Assembly: GCA_001509375.1 (NCBI GenBank)
Contig: LGFT01000001.1
Coordinates: forward strand, 27,836-91,835
Length of the DNA stretch: 64,000 nt
Source: Methanothrix harundinacea
Lineage (GTDB): Archaea; Halobacteriota; Methanosarcinia; Methanotrichales; Methanotrichaceae
Reading direction: 5' to 3'
The translations under genes were made by a program, and so were the position numbers. Shown in pieces: positions 1-9,400 of the stretch; position 1 is the stretch's first letter; each line of letters opens with the position of its first letter. The notes below the pieces were generated by a model. It had not been told where the DNA came from, ran no database searches, and saw only the letters and a list, made by a program, of their open reading frames with translations.

Positions 1-552
1 GTGGCGTCCATCGACGAGCCTTCCTTGGGGATCAGCCCGAACGTCATCTTCAGCGACGACCAAATAAAAGAGGCTCTGGAGATAGCAGCCCGCCCCTGCG
101 AGGGGATAGACTGCGAGGTTCACCTCCACTCGCCCCTGATGGCGGAGCTCTGCTCCGGAGTTCCGGGGATCAACGTCATCGGGGTTGAGTCCGCCTCAAA
201 CCCCGACTATTTGAAGCTCGTCGATCGGAACGTTTTGGAGGAAAACGATGCCTACATCCGGGTGGGAATCGCGAGGACCGACATAAACGCCCTGGTGGCG
301 AGGCTGAACGACCAGCTCGCAACGAACCTCTGGCGAGACTCCGATCGGCTGGAGAGGGAGGTCTTCGCGGCCGAATCCGTTGAGCTTATGGAACGAAGGC
401 TCTCCGAGGCGTTCCGCCTCTTCGGCGACCGGGTCAGGTACGCAGGTCCTGACTGCGGCCTTGGTTCATGGCCGAACCAGAAGATGGCCGCCCGCTGCCT
501 CGCCAGCTGTGCAAAGGCCATCTCCTATTTCAGATCCCGGCGAAGCCCGTAG
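1..552 (+). CDS. Cobalamin-independent methionine synthase (MetE C-terminal-like) family protein, probably truncated by the window start
   Basis: C-terminal 'GPDCGLGSWPNQKMAARCLASCAKAI' resembles the UROD/MetE zinc-site region; ORF opens at base 1. Confidence 0.7.
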   Translation: MASIDEPSLGISPNVIFSDDQIKEALEIAARPCEGIDCEVHLHSPLMAELCSGVPGINVIGVESASNPDYLKLVDRNVLEENDAYIRVGIARTDINALVARLNDQLATNLWRDSDRLEREVFAAESVELMERRLSEAFRLFGDRVRYAGPDCGLGSWPNQKMAARCLASCAKAISYFRSRRSP

Positions 553-840
553 AGAAAACGCCACTTGGCACGATCCCGATCTGCTGGTGTCGGTGACGGT
601 CATCAGGATAGAGGAATCGGCCTGGCGAGGCACCATTTTCTCTCGGAGATCTCAGGAACTTTTACGGCGTTATCCTCAATCACGGAGCCGTCGAGAGTTT
701 CTGAAAACAGCCGATATATTTTATCTGACTTTTGAGTTTACGTGAATATTTTCTAAAATACGTTTTCGTTCTGATCAGCTGGGATATGGGCAAGTGTGAT
801 AACCACTATGTATAAATATTTTAAGATCATTCTATACCTC

Positions 841-1248
841 ATGAGATTGAGGGTTGTGAGCTCGAAAGAGGAGATTCCCCAGCTGAACTCCAACGAGCAG
901 ATGATCCACCTGGCCTTCAGGCCATCGAATATGGACGTAATGACGCTGATACAGAGATGCCCACGAATCCGGGCCGTCCAAACCCCGCCATCATATTATC
1001 GGACCATGTCCAATGCCGCCCGGCAGTTTCTGGAGATCCAGGGTGTGGAGCTGTTGAGAGGAGACGTCTGGGGTCACAGAAAGGACATCGATGAGTACTA
1101 CGAAATCAACGAGAGCATCATAGAGAGATTATCTAGACTGATGAACGAGGGACGCAAAATCGACGAGATAGTAACTCTGGCAAAAAGAGAGACGAAGCTC
1201 TCTGAAGATTTGATAAAGTACATCCTCAAGACCTGCGCCATAATCTGA
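841..1248 (+). CDS. DUF1699 family protein
   Basis: MRLRVVSSKEEIPQLNSNEQMIHLAFRPSNMDVMTLIQRCPRIRAVQTPPSYYRTMS resembles the methanogen DUF1699 family; TATA-like AT-rich tract just upstream supports start at 841 rather than 796. Confidence 0.65.
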   Translation: MRLRVVSSKEEIPQLNSNEQMIHLAFRPSNMDVMTLIQRCPRIRAVQTPPSYYRTMSNAARQFLEIQGVELLRGDVWGHRKDIDEYYEINESIIERLSRLMNEGRKIDEIVTLAKRETKLSEDLIKYILKTCAII

Positions 1249-1559
1249 CGAGCCCTTTTAGAATAGATCGCACCATCAGACCTGGAGCTGTTGGGGCTTA
1301 GGACCACCGAGTTGGCACCATCATGATTTTATCTCATAAGACAGGACTCGAACCCGAAGATCTGAACGGCGAGGTACACAGGCGATGCTGTCGTTAGGGA
1401 AGGGCCAGACCTGTCCCTGGGACCTCGTTCCGTCCCCAGGCGATTTGCGACCCCGCCCCGAGGAACTATGGCCGCATAAGTCTCAAATATTCATTCACAG
1501 AAGCATACTAAGCGGTTCCCCCGAAGCTCAGCATCGCGAAATCTCGGCAAAAGGTGATG

Positions 1560-2231
1560 ATCATGACAAAGGTAGTGCTCAACTTCAAGACCTATGCGGA
1601 GGCGACAGGCTTGGCGGCTCTGGAGCTCTCGCGGATTTGTGAGAAGGCGGCGGAGCAGTATGATGTGGAGATGGTTGTGGCTCCCCAGACCGCAGACATC
1701 CGCCTGATCTCAGAGAACGTATCGATTCCGGTCTACGCCCAGCACGTTGATGGAGTCGGGTTTGGCGGTTTTACCGGCTCCATCACCGCCGCCTCGGTCA
1801 AGGCGGCGGGAGCCAGCGGGACCCTCATAAACCACTCTGAGAGAAGGCTGAAGCTCGCAGAGATCGAGGCGAGTCTTTCGGCTTGCAGGGCCGAGGGCCT
1901 TTTGACGATTGTCTGCACCAACAACATAGCCACCACCAGGGCGGCTGCAGCCCTCAAGCCCGACTTCGTGGCGGTGGAGCCCCCTGAGCTGATAGGAAGC
2001 GGGATCCCCGTCTCCAAAGCAGACCCAGAGGTCGTCACAGGTTCGGTGGAGGCGGTAAAGAAGATCGAGCCCGGGGTGGGGGTTTTATGCGGCGCAGGCA
2101 TCAGCCGGGGAGAGGACTTATTGGCCGCCCTGGAGCTGGGTTCTGTGGGCGTCCTTCTCGCCTCGGGGATCATCAAGGCCAAAGATCAGAAGAAGGCACT
2201 GGAGGATCTCCTCTCCGGGATCCGGGGGTGA
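1560..2231 (+). CDS. tpiA: Triosephosphate isomerase (archaeal type)
   Basis: VVLNFKTYAEATG, INHSERRL, GAGISRGEDL motifs. Confidence 0.93.
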   Translation: MMTKVVLNFKTYAEATGLAALELSRICEKAAEQYDVEMVVAPQTADIRLISENVSIPVYAQHVDGVGFGGFTGSITAASVKAAGASGTLINHSERRLKLAEIEASLSACRAEGLLTIVCTNNIATTRAAAALKPDFVAVEPPELIGSGIPVSKADPEVVTGSVEAVKKIEPGVGVLCGAGISRGEDLLAALELGSVGVLLASGIIKAKDQKKALEDLLSGIRG

Positions 2232-2236
2232 TCCCG

Positions 2237-2506
2237 ATGATATGTGTAAGGGTCAGGGTTTCGGGCAGGGTTCAGGGAGTGGGCTACAGGCACTTCACCA
2301 CGATCCACGCAAAGGAGTTGGAAGTGGTGGGATGGGTCCGCAACCTTCCCGGCGGTGGGGTTGAGGCCCTCCTCCAGGGGGAGAGACCGAAGGTGGGGGA
2401 GCTATTGAACCAGATGAAGACGGGACCGGCCCAGGCCCTCGTCTCCGGCATGGATATATCTGAGGTCGAGTGCCAGGAGATCGACGATTTCAAGGTGGTC
2501 TATTAG
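2237..2506 (+). CDS. acyP: Acylphosphatase
   Basis: VRVSGRVQGVGYRHFT and GWVRNLPGGGVEALLQG signatures. Confidence 0.93.
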   Translation: MICVRVRVSGRVQGVGYRHFTTIHAKELEVVGWVRNLPGGGVEALLQGERPKVGELLNQMKTGPAQALVSGMDISEVECQEIDDFKVVY

Positions 2507-2538
2507 GCTATCGAAAGCTATCGAGGAGAAGTGATCCA

Positions 2539-2721
2539 TTGCTTTTGGTCAATCGATACAAATGCGGTTACTGTGGGGCCTGCGTGGGGGTCTGTCCCGC
2601 CGCTGCCCTGGAGCTGGTGGAGACTTGGATCGAAGTGAACGACGACTGCATAAGCTGTGGCCGTTGCACCAAGATCTGCCCTCTGGGCGCTCTGGAGCTG
2701 ACAAAAGAGGCACAGGCATGA
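2539..2721 (+). CDS. 2[4Fe-4S] ferredoxin
   Basis: Two CxxCxxCxxxCP motifs (CGYCGACVGVCP, CISCGRCTKICP); TTG start inferred. Confidence 0.85.
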   Translation: MLLVNRYKCGYCGACVGVCPAAALELVETWIEVNDDCISCGRCTKICPLGALELTKEAQA

Positions 2722-3893
2722 AGTGTGACCTAGTGGTGGTGGGGGCGGGACCCGCCGGGTCGATGACGGCGAAGGTCGCAGCGGAGGCTGGCCTAAACGT
2801 GGTCATGCTGGAGAAGAGACAGGAGATCGGCGACCCCGTCCGATGCGCCGAGGGCGTCAGCAAGGCCGCCCTGAGGGAGCTGGTGGAGCCGGACCCCGTA
2901 TGGGTCTCTGCTGAGGTTAAGGGAGCGAGGATCAGGGCTCCCGACGGTACGGAGATCGTGATATCCGAGGATAGGGCCGGGGCCGAAGTGGGCTACGTCC
3001 TCGAGAGGAAGGTCTTCGATCGAGCCCTCGCCCTGGATGCGGCGGAGGCCGGCGCCAAGGTGATGGTGAAGACGAGAGCCCTGGGCCTTCTCGAGGAGGG
3101 AGGCGTCCTCACAGGGGTATCGGCCCAGTTCGTCGGTGAGAGCCTCAAAATCGAGGCCCCCCTGGTCATCGGCGCCGACGGCGTCGAGTCGAAGGTCGGA
3201 CGATGGGCGGGGATCGACACCGCCCTCAAGCCGAAGGACATAGAGACTTGCGCCCAGTTCCTCCTTCTGGACGAGGGGATCGATGACGAGTACTGCGAGT
3301 TCTACCTCGGAAATGAGATCGCCCCAGGAGGATACGTCTGGTCCTTCCCCAAGGGCCAATCTATCGCCAACGTCGGGATCGGCGTCCTAGGTTCGAAGGC
3401 AAACTCGGGAACCCCCGTAATGCTGTTGCGAGAGTTTGTGAAGAAGCGCTTCCCTGAGGGGAAGATCCTGGAGATGATGGTGGGAGGGGTTCCCGTCTCA
3501 GGGCCCATAGAGACCACCACCGCCGATGGCATCATCCTGGTGGGAGACGCCGCCCGACAGTCTGATCCCATCACCGGCGGCGGCATCATCAACGCAATGA
3601 GAGCGGGCGTTTTGGCGGGCGATATCGCGGCGGAGCTGGTCCCCAAGGGGGAGGTGGACAAGACATCTCTCCAGGTCTACGAGAAGAGGTGGAGGGAGAC
3701 GATCGGAAAATCGATCGCCAGGAACTTCGCAGTTAAGGAGTTCTTCGTCGACCTCACCGACGACGACCTGAATCGGCTGACCCACTCCCTCGACGGCATC
3801 GATATCGCCCAGCTGGATCTGAGGGGGCTATTGAAGGTTTTGGTCCGACAGAACCCGAAGCTCCTCTTGAAGCTCCGGCATCTGATAGTTTAG
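2718..3893 (+). CDS. Digeranylgeranylglycerophospholipid reductase / geranylgeranyl reductase family
   Basis: N-terminal GAGPAGSMTAKVAAEAG FAD motif, RCAEGVSK, VGDAARQSDPITGGGI; overlaps the ferredoxin stop. Confidence 0.88.
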   Translation: MKCDLVVVGAGPAGSMTAKVAAEAGLNVVMLEKRQEIGDPVRCAEGVSKAALRELVEPDPVWVSAEVKGARIRAPDGTEIVISEDRAGAEVGYVLERKVFDRALALDAAEAGAKVMVKTRALGLLEEGGVLTGVSAQFVGESLKIEAPLVIGADGVESKVGRWAGIDTALKPKDIETCAQFLLLDEGIDDEYCEFYLGNEIAPGGYVWSFPKGQSIANVGIGVLGSKANSGTPVMLLREFVKKRFPEGKILEMMVGGVPVSGPIETTTADGIILVGDAARQSDPITGGGIINAMRAGVLAGDIAAELVPKGEVDKTSLQVYEKRWRETIGKSIARNFAVKEFFVDLTDDDLNRLTHSLDGIDIAQLDLRGLLKVLVRQNPKLLLKLRHLIV

Positions 3894-3894
3894 T

Positions 3895-4452
3895 TTAGTC
3901 GCCTAATAGCTTAGGAAGACGGTCGAGGTCAAACTCGATCCTCACCCTCTCCCGGTCGGCGCCGACGGAGACGACGGTAGTGTGGAAGACGTATTGGAGG
4001 GTCCGCCGCCCTCCCGGCACCCTCACCCCGTGGTCTTTGCTGAGCCTCTGGAGGGTGCAGGTCTGGAGGACCGGTCCGGACTGGAGGAAGAGGAGGCCGG
4101 GGAGGTTGAGGTTCTGATGAGCTAACGTCGGAAACTTCTCCTCGAGGATCGCCGCCAGCTCCTCCCGGGTGATCTCGACCGCTCTTCCTTCGCTCTCGAC
4201 TCTGATGTGCTCCTCGTCGGCCTCAACGGCGTCGACGTGGGCCTTGAGGGTGGAGGATACGTAGTTATCACCCCTTCCCCTCTTCTCAGGCGGGAGGATC
4301 TCTTCTAGCTTTGAGAGGAAAGGGCGAAGGAGGGGGCCGCTGCCGCCGAAGATCGCCCCCGGCAGGTTTCTCACCTCAGCGGAGAGATCTCTCACATCCT
4401 GGTTTGTAACTTCGACATAGACCATGCTCCATCTCGGGGGTTCAAAGGGCAT
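3895..4452 (-). CDS. Conserved hypothetical protein
   Basis: Long ORF with coding-like composition; no family recognised. Confidence 0.5.
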   Translation of the reverse strand: MPFEPPRWSMVYVEVTNQDVRDLSAEVRNLPGAIFGGSGPLLRPFLSKLEEILPPEKRGRGDNYVSSTLKAHVDAVEADEEHIRVESEGRAVEITREELAAILEEKFPTLAHQNLNLPGLLFLQSGPVLQTCTLQRLSKDHGVRVPGGRRTLQYVFHTTVVSVGADRERVRIEFDLDRLPKLLGD

Positions 4453-4684
4453 GTACTTGTCGGGTTGGAAGCCTGCGGAATGCCTTCGGACGATTAAACC
4501 ACATCGCCATTTATATTATTGATTAAAGATGAAATAAGAGGGCCTGTCGGGATAATTGTAGGATAATTTTAGGATAATTTATATTCCGTAGCAATTAGGG
4601 GCTAAAGTTACCAACTCTATAGTGCCATTTTGTGTGGGAATTGCTTCAATATCTTTTTAAATATGGATCATCACACATCATACC

Positions 4685-5458
4685 ATGCCGCCACCAGTTA
4701 GAATCTCAGACATCTCCCTCTACCACCGCTGCCCAAGGCTCGTCTACTTCCAGGCCATGGGTCGATCGATCTGGCCGGAGCCTGAAAGCCCGTCTAAGCT
4801 CCTCCTGAGGGAGGTGGCGTTGTACCTATCAGAGTTCGAGCTGGAGAGAGAAATAGACCTGGAAGACTGGCTCCGGGATGCCCTCGATAGGGCCGCGGCC
4901 GAGCTTCCAGTCATATGTGGAGAAGAAGTCAACCAACACGACCTCCGGGCCGCGGCCGGGGAGATCCGCGAGATCCTGCCCGAGATCGCATCAAACCTCT
5001 CGCAGAAGCTCTACCTGTTGATTCCCAGCGAGGTGGAGGTGGACCTTCGGTCCGATCGGCTCGGCCTCTCCGGGAGGATCGATCGGATCGTATCGATAGC
5101 CGGAGATGGCGGACCTGGGGCGGGCTTCTCTATCCCCTCGATTATAAAGACCAACCCTCCTCCAGAGACGGGAATCTGGCGGAGCGATCGGATCCGCCTG
5201 GCAGGCTACGCCATGCTCCTCGAAGACGAGCTGAATAGAAGGGTCGATTCGGGGATCGTCGAGTACCCTCTGGCCGGTGAAGTCCGGGAGGTGGAGATCA
5301 GAAGCTCAGATCGGAGGAGGGTTCTCCGGATCAGGGACCGGGTGAGGTTGATCAATGGTGGAAAGCTCCCCGATCGGCCGCGAGATGCCCCCTGCGACCG
5401 TTGTCCTGTCACCGAGGTTTGCGAGACTAGGCAGACCCTCGCCTCCAAGTTCTTCTGA
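4685..5458 (+). CDS. Cas4-like (RecB/PD-(D/E)XK) Fe-S protein, stand-alone
   Basis: N-terminal ISLYHRCPRLVYF, central GRIDRIV and RLAGYAMLLED, C-terminal CDRCPVTEVC; no CRISPR or other cas genes in window. Confidence 0.65.
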   Translation: MPPPVRISDISLYHRCPRLVYFQAMGRSIWPEPESPSKLLLREVALYLSEFELEREIDLEDWLRDALDRAAAELPVICGEEVNQHDLRAAAGEIREILPEIASNLSQKLYLLIPSEVEVDLRSDRLGLSGRIDRIVSIAGDGGPGAGFSIPSIIKTNPPPETGIWRSDRIRLAGYAMLLEDELNRRVDSGIVEYPLAGEVREVEIRSSDRRRVLRIRDRVRLINGGKLPDRPRDAPCDRCPVTEVCETRQTLASKFF

Positions 5459-5498
5459 TCCAGAAGCGTTATATCCCAAAGGAGCGGAAGGTCGGAAC

Positions 5499-6419
5499 AT
5501 GTTCGGAAAGAGGCACGTCCTCTCGATGCGGGAGTTCTCGCGCGACGAGATCGACTCAGTCCTCGACCTGGCCGAGTCCCTGGAGCCCTACGCCCGCGGG
5601 GGGAGGTGCGAGGCCCTCTCGGGAAAGATCCTGGCCCTCCTCTTCTTCGAACCCAGCACCCGAACCCGCCTCTCCTTCGAGACAGCGATGATGCGCCTCG
5701 GGGGCAAGACCCTCAGCCTCGGCCCCGCCGAGGGGTCGGCCATCGCCAAGGGGGAGTCATTGGCCGACACCATCAGGGTGATCGGGGCCTACGCCGACGC
5801 TCTGGTTATCCGCCACCCCAAGGAGGGGTCGGCCCGCCTGGCGTCACAGTTCTCGCCGGTCCCGGTCTTGAACGCCGGGGACGGCGCGGGCCACCACCCC
5901 ACCCAGACCCTCCTGGACCTCTACACCATAAGAAAGGAAAGCAGCCTCGAGGATCTCAGGATCGCCCTCGTCGGCGACCTGAAGTACGGGAGGACCGTTC
6001 ACTCCCTCGCCTACGCCCTCGCCCTCTACGGCGCAGACATAACCCTCGTCTCTCCTCCGACCCTGGAGATGCCGGCCTCGATAAAGGCGGACCTGGCGGG
6101 GAAGGGGACGATGGTCCGGGAGGCGCACCATCTGGACTCGGTTATCAGAGACGTGGACGTCCTTTACGTCACTCGGATCCAGAGGGAGAGGTTCCCCGAT
6201 CCCTACGAGTACTCGAAGGTGGCCAAAAGCTATCGAATCGGACCCGAGAGCTTGGACGGCGTCCGGGACGGCCTCATAATCATGCACCCGCTCCCGAGGG
6301 TAGACGAGATCGCACCCGAGGTGGACGAGACCCGCCACGCCCTCTACTTCAAGCAATCCTTCTACGGCGTGCCCGTGAGGATGGCCCTTCTCAAGATGTT
6401 GATGGAGGAATCGCGTTGA
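5499..6419 (+). CDS. pyrB: Aspartate carbamoyltransferase catalytic subunit
   Basis: FFEPSTRTRLSFETAM, HPTQTLLDLYTI, MHPLPRVDEI. Confidence 0.97.
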   Translation: MFGKRHVLSMREFSRDEIDSVLDLAESLEPYARGGRCEALSGKILALLFFEPSTRTRLSFETAMMRLGGKTLSLGPAEGSAIAKGESLADTIRVIGAYADALVIRHPKEGSARLASQFSPVPVLNAGDGAGHHPTQTLLDLYTIRKESSLEDLRIALVGDLKYGRTVHSLAYALALYGADITLVSPPTLEMPASIKADLAGKGTMVREAHHLDSVIRDVDVLYVTRIQRERFPDPYEYSKVAKSYRIGPESLDGVRDGLIIMHPLPRVDEIAPEVDETRHALYFKQSFYGVPVRMALLKMLMEESR

Positions 6420-6886
6420 CTGAGACCGAGATGGAGCTGAGGGTGACGCCCATCGGGAACGGGACGGTCATAGACCACATCCCCGCGGGCCAGGCCCTGA
6501 ACGTCCTCAAGATCCTGGGGATTGACAGGACGACCGAGGCGACGATAAGCGTCCTGATGAACGTTTCCAGCCTGAGGTCCGGCAAAAAGGATATCGTCAA
6601 GGTGGAGGACCGGGAGCTGAAAGAGGAGGAGGTGAACAAGATCTCCCTCATCGCCCCCGGGGCGACGATCAACATCATCAGGAACCGTCGGGTCGTCGAG
6701 AAGTATACCGTCGATATGCCAGACCTGATCGTGGGCGTATTGAGATGCCCAAACCCCTCCTGCATATCCAACACCAACGAGCCGATCAAGTCCCAGCTCC
6801 TGGTCAAGAGCAAAAACCCCGTGGTTCTGAGGTGCGTCTACTGCGAGCAGCCGATCACGGAGAATATAGCAGACTACTTAATATAG
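6416..6886 (+). CDS. pyrI: Aspartate carbamoyltransferase regulatory subunit
   Basis: RVTPIGNGTVIDHIPAGQALNVLKIL; C-terminal zinc cysteines (CPNPSCI...CVYCE); overlaps pyrB stop (TTG 6416 or ATG 6431 start). Confidence 0.96.
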   Translation: MTETEMELRVTPIGNGTVIDHIPAGQALNVLKILGIDRTTEATISVLMNVSSLRSGKKDIVKVEDRELKEEEVNKISLIAPGATINIIRNRRVVEKYTVDMPDLIVGVLRCPNPSCISNTNEPIKSQLLVKSKNPVVLRCVYCEQPITENIADYLI

Positions 6887-6894
6887 AAGGCTGA

Positions 6895-7713
6895 ATGGCT
6901 GCAGAGCTAGTTATCCTTCCAAGGATGGAGTTCAAGATGACGGTAAAAGATGGCGATTTCATCAAGGTAGATTACACCGAGAGCGTTGACGGCCAGGTGA
7001 TATCCACCACAAACCGGGATGTGGCAATGAATAACGACATCTACGAGGACGGCGTCGAGTACGGCCCAGCCCTGATCGTGGTAGGATCTGGAGACGTGGT
7101 GGAGGGGTTTAAAGACGAGCTGATGGGAAAGGAGATCGGAAGTTCCGGAAGCGTGGAGGTCCCCCCCGAGAAGGGCTACGGCGTTCGCGACCCCGAGAAC
7201 GTCGAGCTGATACCCCTTACAAAGTTCAAGAAGGAGAAGCCCGAGATCGGGATGAGGGTCTCAGTCGACGGCAAGATGGGAACCCTTACACGGATCATCG
7301 GGAGGAAGGCGAGGATCGACTACAATCATGTCCTCGCGGACAAGACGGTGAAGTTCGACTATACCATCACCGAGAGGATAGAGGATAGACAGGAGAGGCT
7401 GGAGAGCCTGATTAGGATCTTCGCCAAGATCGATCTGGCGGCAAAGATCCTGGAGGATGACGTCGCCGAGGTCGAGTCTCCCTGGGAGATGAGCTACTAC
7501 AAGGAGTGGCCGATGATAAGGCGGGGCGTCGCCGAGATGGCCATGAGGCTCCTCGACTTCAAAGAGGTCCGGTACATTGAGAGCCACAAGCTCGCCCCCA
7601 CCGTCACCTCACAGCTGGTATCTCCTCCGCCCAGGCTAGAGGAGACAGAGGAAAAAGAGGAGACAGAAACGTCGGCCGAGACTCCAGCGCCAGACGAGCA
7701 GAGCTTAGGTTAG
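6895..7713 (+). CDS. FKBP-type peptidyl-prolyl cis-trans isomerase (SlyD-like, extended)
   Basis: GDFIKVDYTESVDGQV, GSGDVVEGFKDELMGKEIG, PPEKGYGVRDPENVE. Confidence 0.9.
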   Translation: MAAELVILPRMEFKMTVKDGDFIKVDYTESVDGQVISTTNRDVAMNNDIYEDGVEYGPALIVVGSGDVVEGFKDELMGKEIGSSGSVEVPPEKGYGVRDPENVELIPLTKFKKEKPEIGMRVSVDGKMGTLTRIIGRKARIDYNHVLADKTVKFDYTITERIEDRQERLESLIRIFAKIDLAAKILEDDVAEVESPWEMSYYKEWPMIRRGVAEMAMRLLDFKEVRYIESHKLAPTVTSQLVSPPPRLEETEEKEETETSAETPAPDEQSLG

Positions 7714-7837
7714 CGTTTCGGGATCAAGAAGGATTGTCGATCCGATCCCGGGGTCCGTCGCCCGCCCCTCAGTGGGCGAAATCATTCATTTTTGGCAAAC
7801 GGTTTTATAGGGCGAGCCCTCAACTGGGAACTCATGA

Positions 7838-9400
7838 CGCAAGAGCAATCTGCGTGGGATCGTTTTCTATAACATCGAAGCGCTGCGTGGAGAAAAAGTT
7901 CGGATTTTTGACACCACCCTCCGGGACGGTGAACAGACCCCCGGCGTCTCTCTGACCCCGGAGGAGAAGATCATTATCGCTCGGCAGCTCGACAAGCTCG
8001 GCGTGAACGTCATCGAGGCCGGTTTTCCAGTATCCTCTCGAGGCGATTTTGAGGCCGTCAGGATGATCGCGAACGAGGGGCTGGCTGCCGAGGTTTGCGG
8101 CCTCTCGCGGATCATACGAAAGGATATCGACGCCTCCCTCGACGCCGAGGTGGACATGGTCCACGTCTTCGTCTCGACCTCGGATATCCAGATCCAGCAC
8201 ACCATCAAAAAGAGCCGCCAGGAGATCGTCGAGCAGTCGGTGGGGGCCGTCGAGTACGTCAAGGATCACGGGAGGGTCTGCCTCTTCTCGGCGATGGACG
8301 CCACCCGAACGCCCCTCCCCTTCCTGAAGGAGATCTTCGGAGCCGTGGAGGGGGCGGGCTGCGACATCATCAACATCCCCGACACCGTCGGGGTGGCGAT
8401 CCCGACGATCTTCTACACCATGGTGAAAGAGATCTGCAGTTCGACGAAGAATATGGTCGTCGACGTCCACTGCCATAACGACTTCGGCCTCGCCGTTGCC
8501 AACAGCCTCGCCGCCTTCGAGGCGGGGGCAAGAGAGGTCCAGGTGGCGGCGAACGGTCTCGGCGAGAGGGCGGGAAACGCTAACCTCGCCGAGACGGTGA
8601 TGTGCCTTCACTCGATGTACGGAGCCGAGACCTCCATCAATACGCCTTACCTTGTGGAGACCGCAAAGCTCGTCGAGAGGCTTTCGGAGGTGAGGATCTC
8701 CAGGACCGCTCCCATCGTCGGCGATAACGCTTTCGCTCACGAGAGTGGGATCCACAGCCACGGAGTCCTGGAGCGCTCCGACACCTTCGAGCCGGGCATC
8801 ATGACCCCGGAGATGGTGGGCCACCGAAGGAGGATCGTCCTCGGAAAGCATACGGGAAGGCACGCCGTAAGGCAGTCCCTTGAGGAGATGGGGTACGGAC
8901 CCAATGAGAGCCAGCTCCAGGAGATCCTGGAGAGGGTGAAAGACCTTGGAGACAAGGGGAAATGCGTGACGAACGCCGACCTCCAGACGATAGCCGAGGT
9001 GGTAATCGGAGAGCTGGCCAAGGAGAAGCAGGCCGTCATCCTGAAGGAGCTGGCGGTGATGACAGGAAACACCCTCACCTCGACGGCCACTGTCCGGGCC
9101 ACCGTAAGGGGCGAAGAGCGGGTCCTCGCCAACATCGGCGTAGGTCCCGTGGACGCCGCCCTGAACGCGGTCCGGGGGATCCTCGGGGACGAGACCGCCG
9201 TCAAGATCAGTGACTTCCGGATCGAGGCGATAACAGGAGGGTCCGACGCCCTCGCCGAGGTGGTGATAGGCGTCGAGAATAGCCGCCTCGGAAGGAAGGT
9301 GACGGCCCGGTCCGCGAGGGAGGATATCGTCATGGCCTCGGTGGAGGCCCTGATCAACGCCATAAACAGACTGATGCTTTTGGAGGAAGAAGCAAGTTGA
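7838..9400 (+). CDS. 2-isopropylmalate synthase / citramalate synthase family; start codon unclear
   Basis: RIFDTTLRDGEQTPGVSLTPEEK (frame 2 from about 7901), HCHNDFGLAVANSLAAFEAGA, ESGIHSHGV; C-terminal LeuA allosteric domain. The listed ORF (8003) misses the conserved N-terminus. Confidence 0.9.
   Translation, partial: RKSNLRGIVFYNIEALRGEKVRIFDTTLRDGEQTPGVSLTPEEKIIIARQLDKLGVNVIEAGFPVSSRGDFEAVRMIANEGLAAEVCGLSRIIRKDIDASLDAEVDMVHVFVSTSDIQIQHTIKKSRQEIVEQSVGAVEYVKDHGRVCLFSAMDATRTPLPFLKEIFGAVEGAGCDIINIPDTVGVAIPTIFYTMVKEICSSTKNMVVDVHCHNDFGLAVANSLAAFEAGAREVQVAANGLGERAGNANLAETVMCLHSMYGAETSINTPYLVETAKLVERLSEVRISRTAPIVGDNAFAHESGIHSHGVLERSDTFEPGIMTPEMVGHRRRIVLGKHTGRHAVRQSLEEMGYGPNESQLQEILERVKDLGDKGKCVTNADLQTIAEVVIGELAKEKQAVILKELAVMTGNTLTSTATVRATVRGEERVLANIGVGPVDAALNAVRGILGDETAVKISDFRIEAITGGSDALAEVVIGVENSRLGRKVTARSAREDIVMASVEALINAINRLMLLEEEAS

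Noticed and set aside
1342-1365. Possible tRNA on the minus strand (GGGTTCGAGTCCTGTC)
   Set aside because: T-stem has a mismatch and a wobble pair; no matching acceptor 5' strand, D-arm or anticodon arm could be found nearby.
5606-6886. 426-aa ORF in a different frame across pyrB and pyrI
   Set aside because: Arg/Pro/Gly-rich out-of-frame translation in high-GC DNA; only its distal part (pyrI frame) is real.
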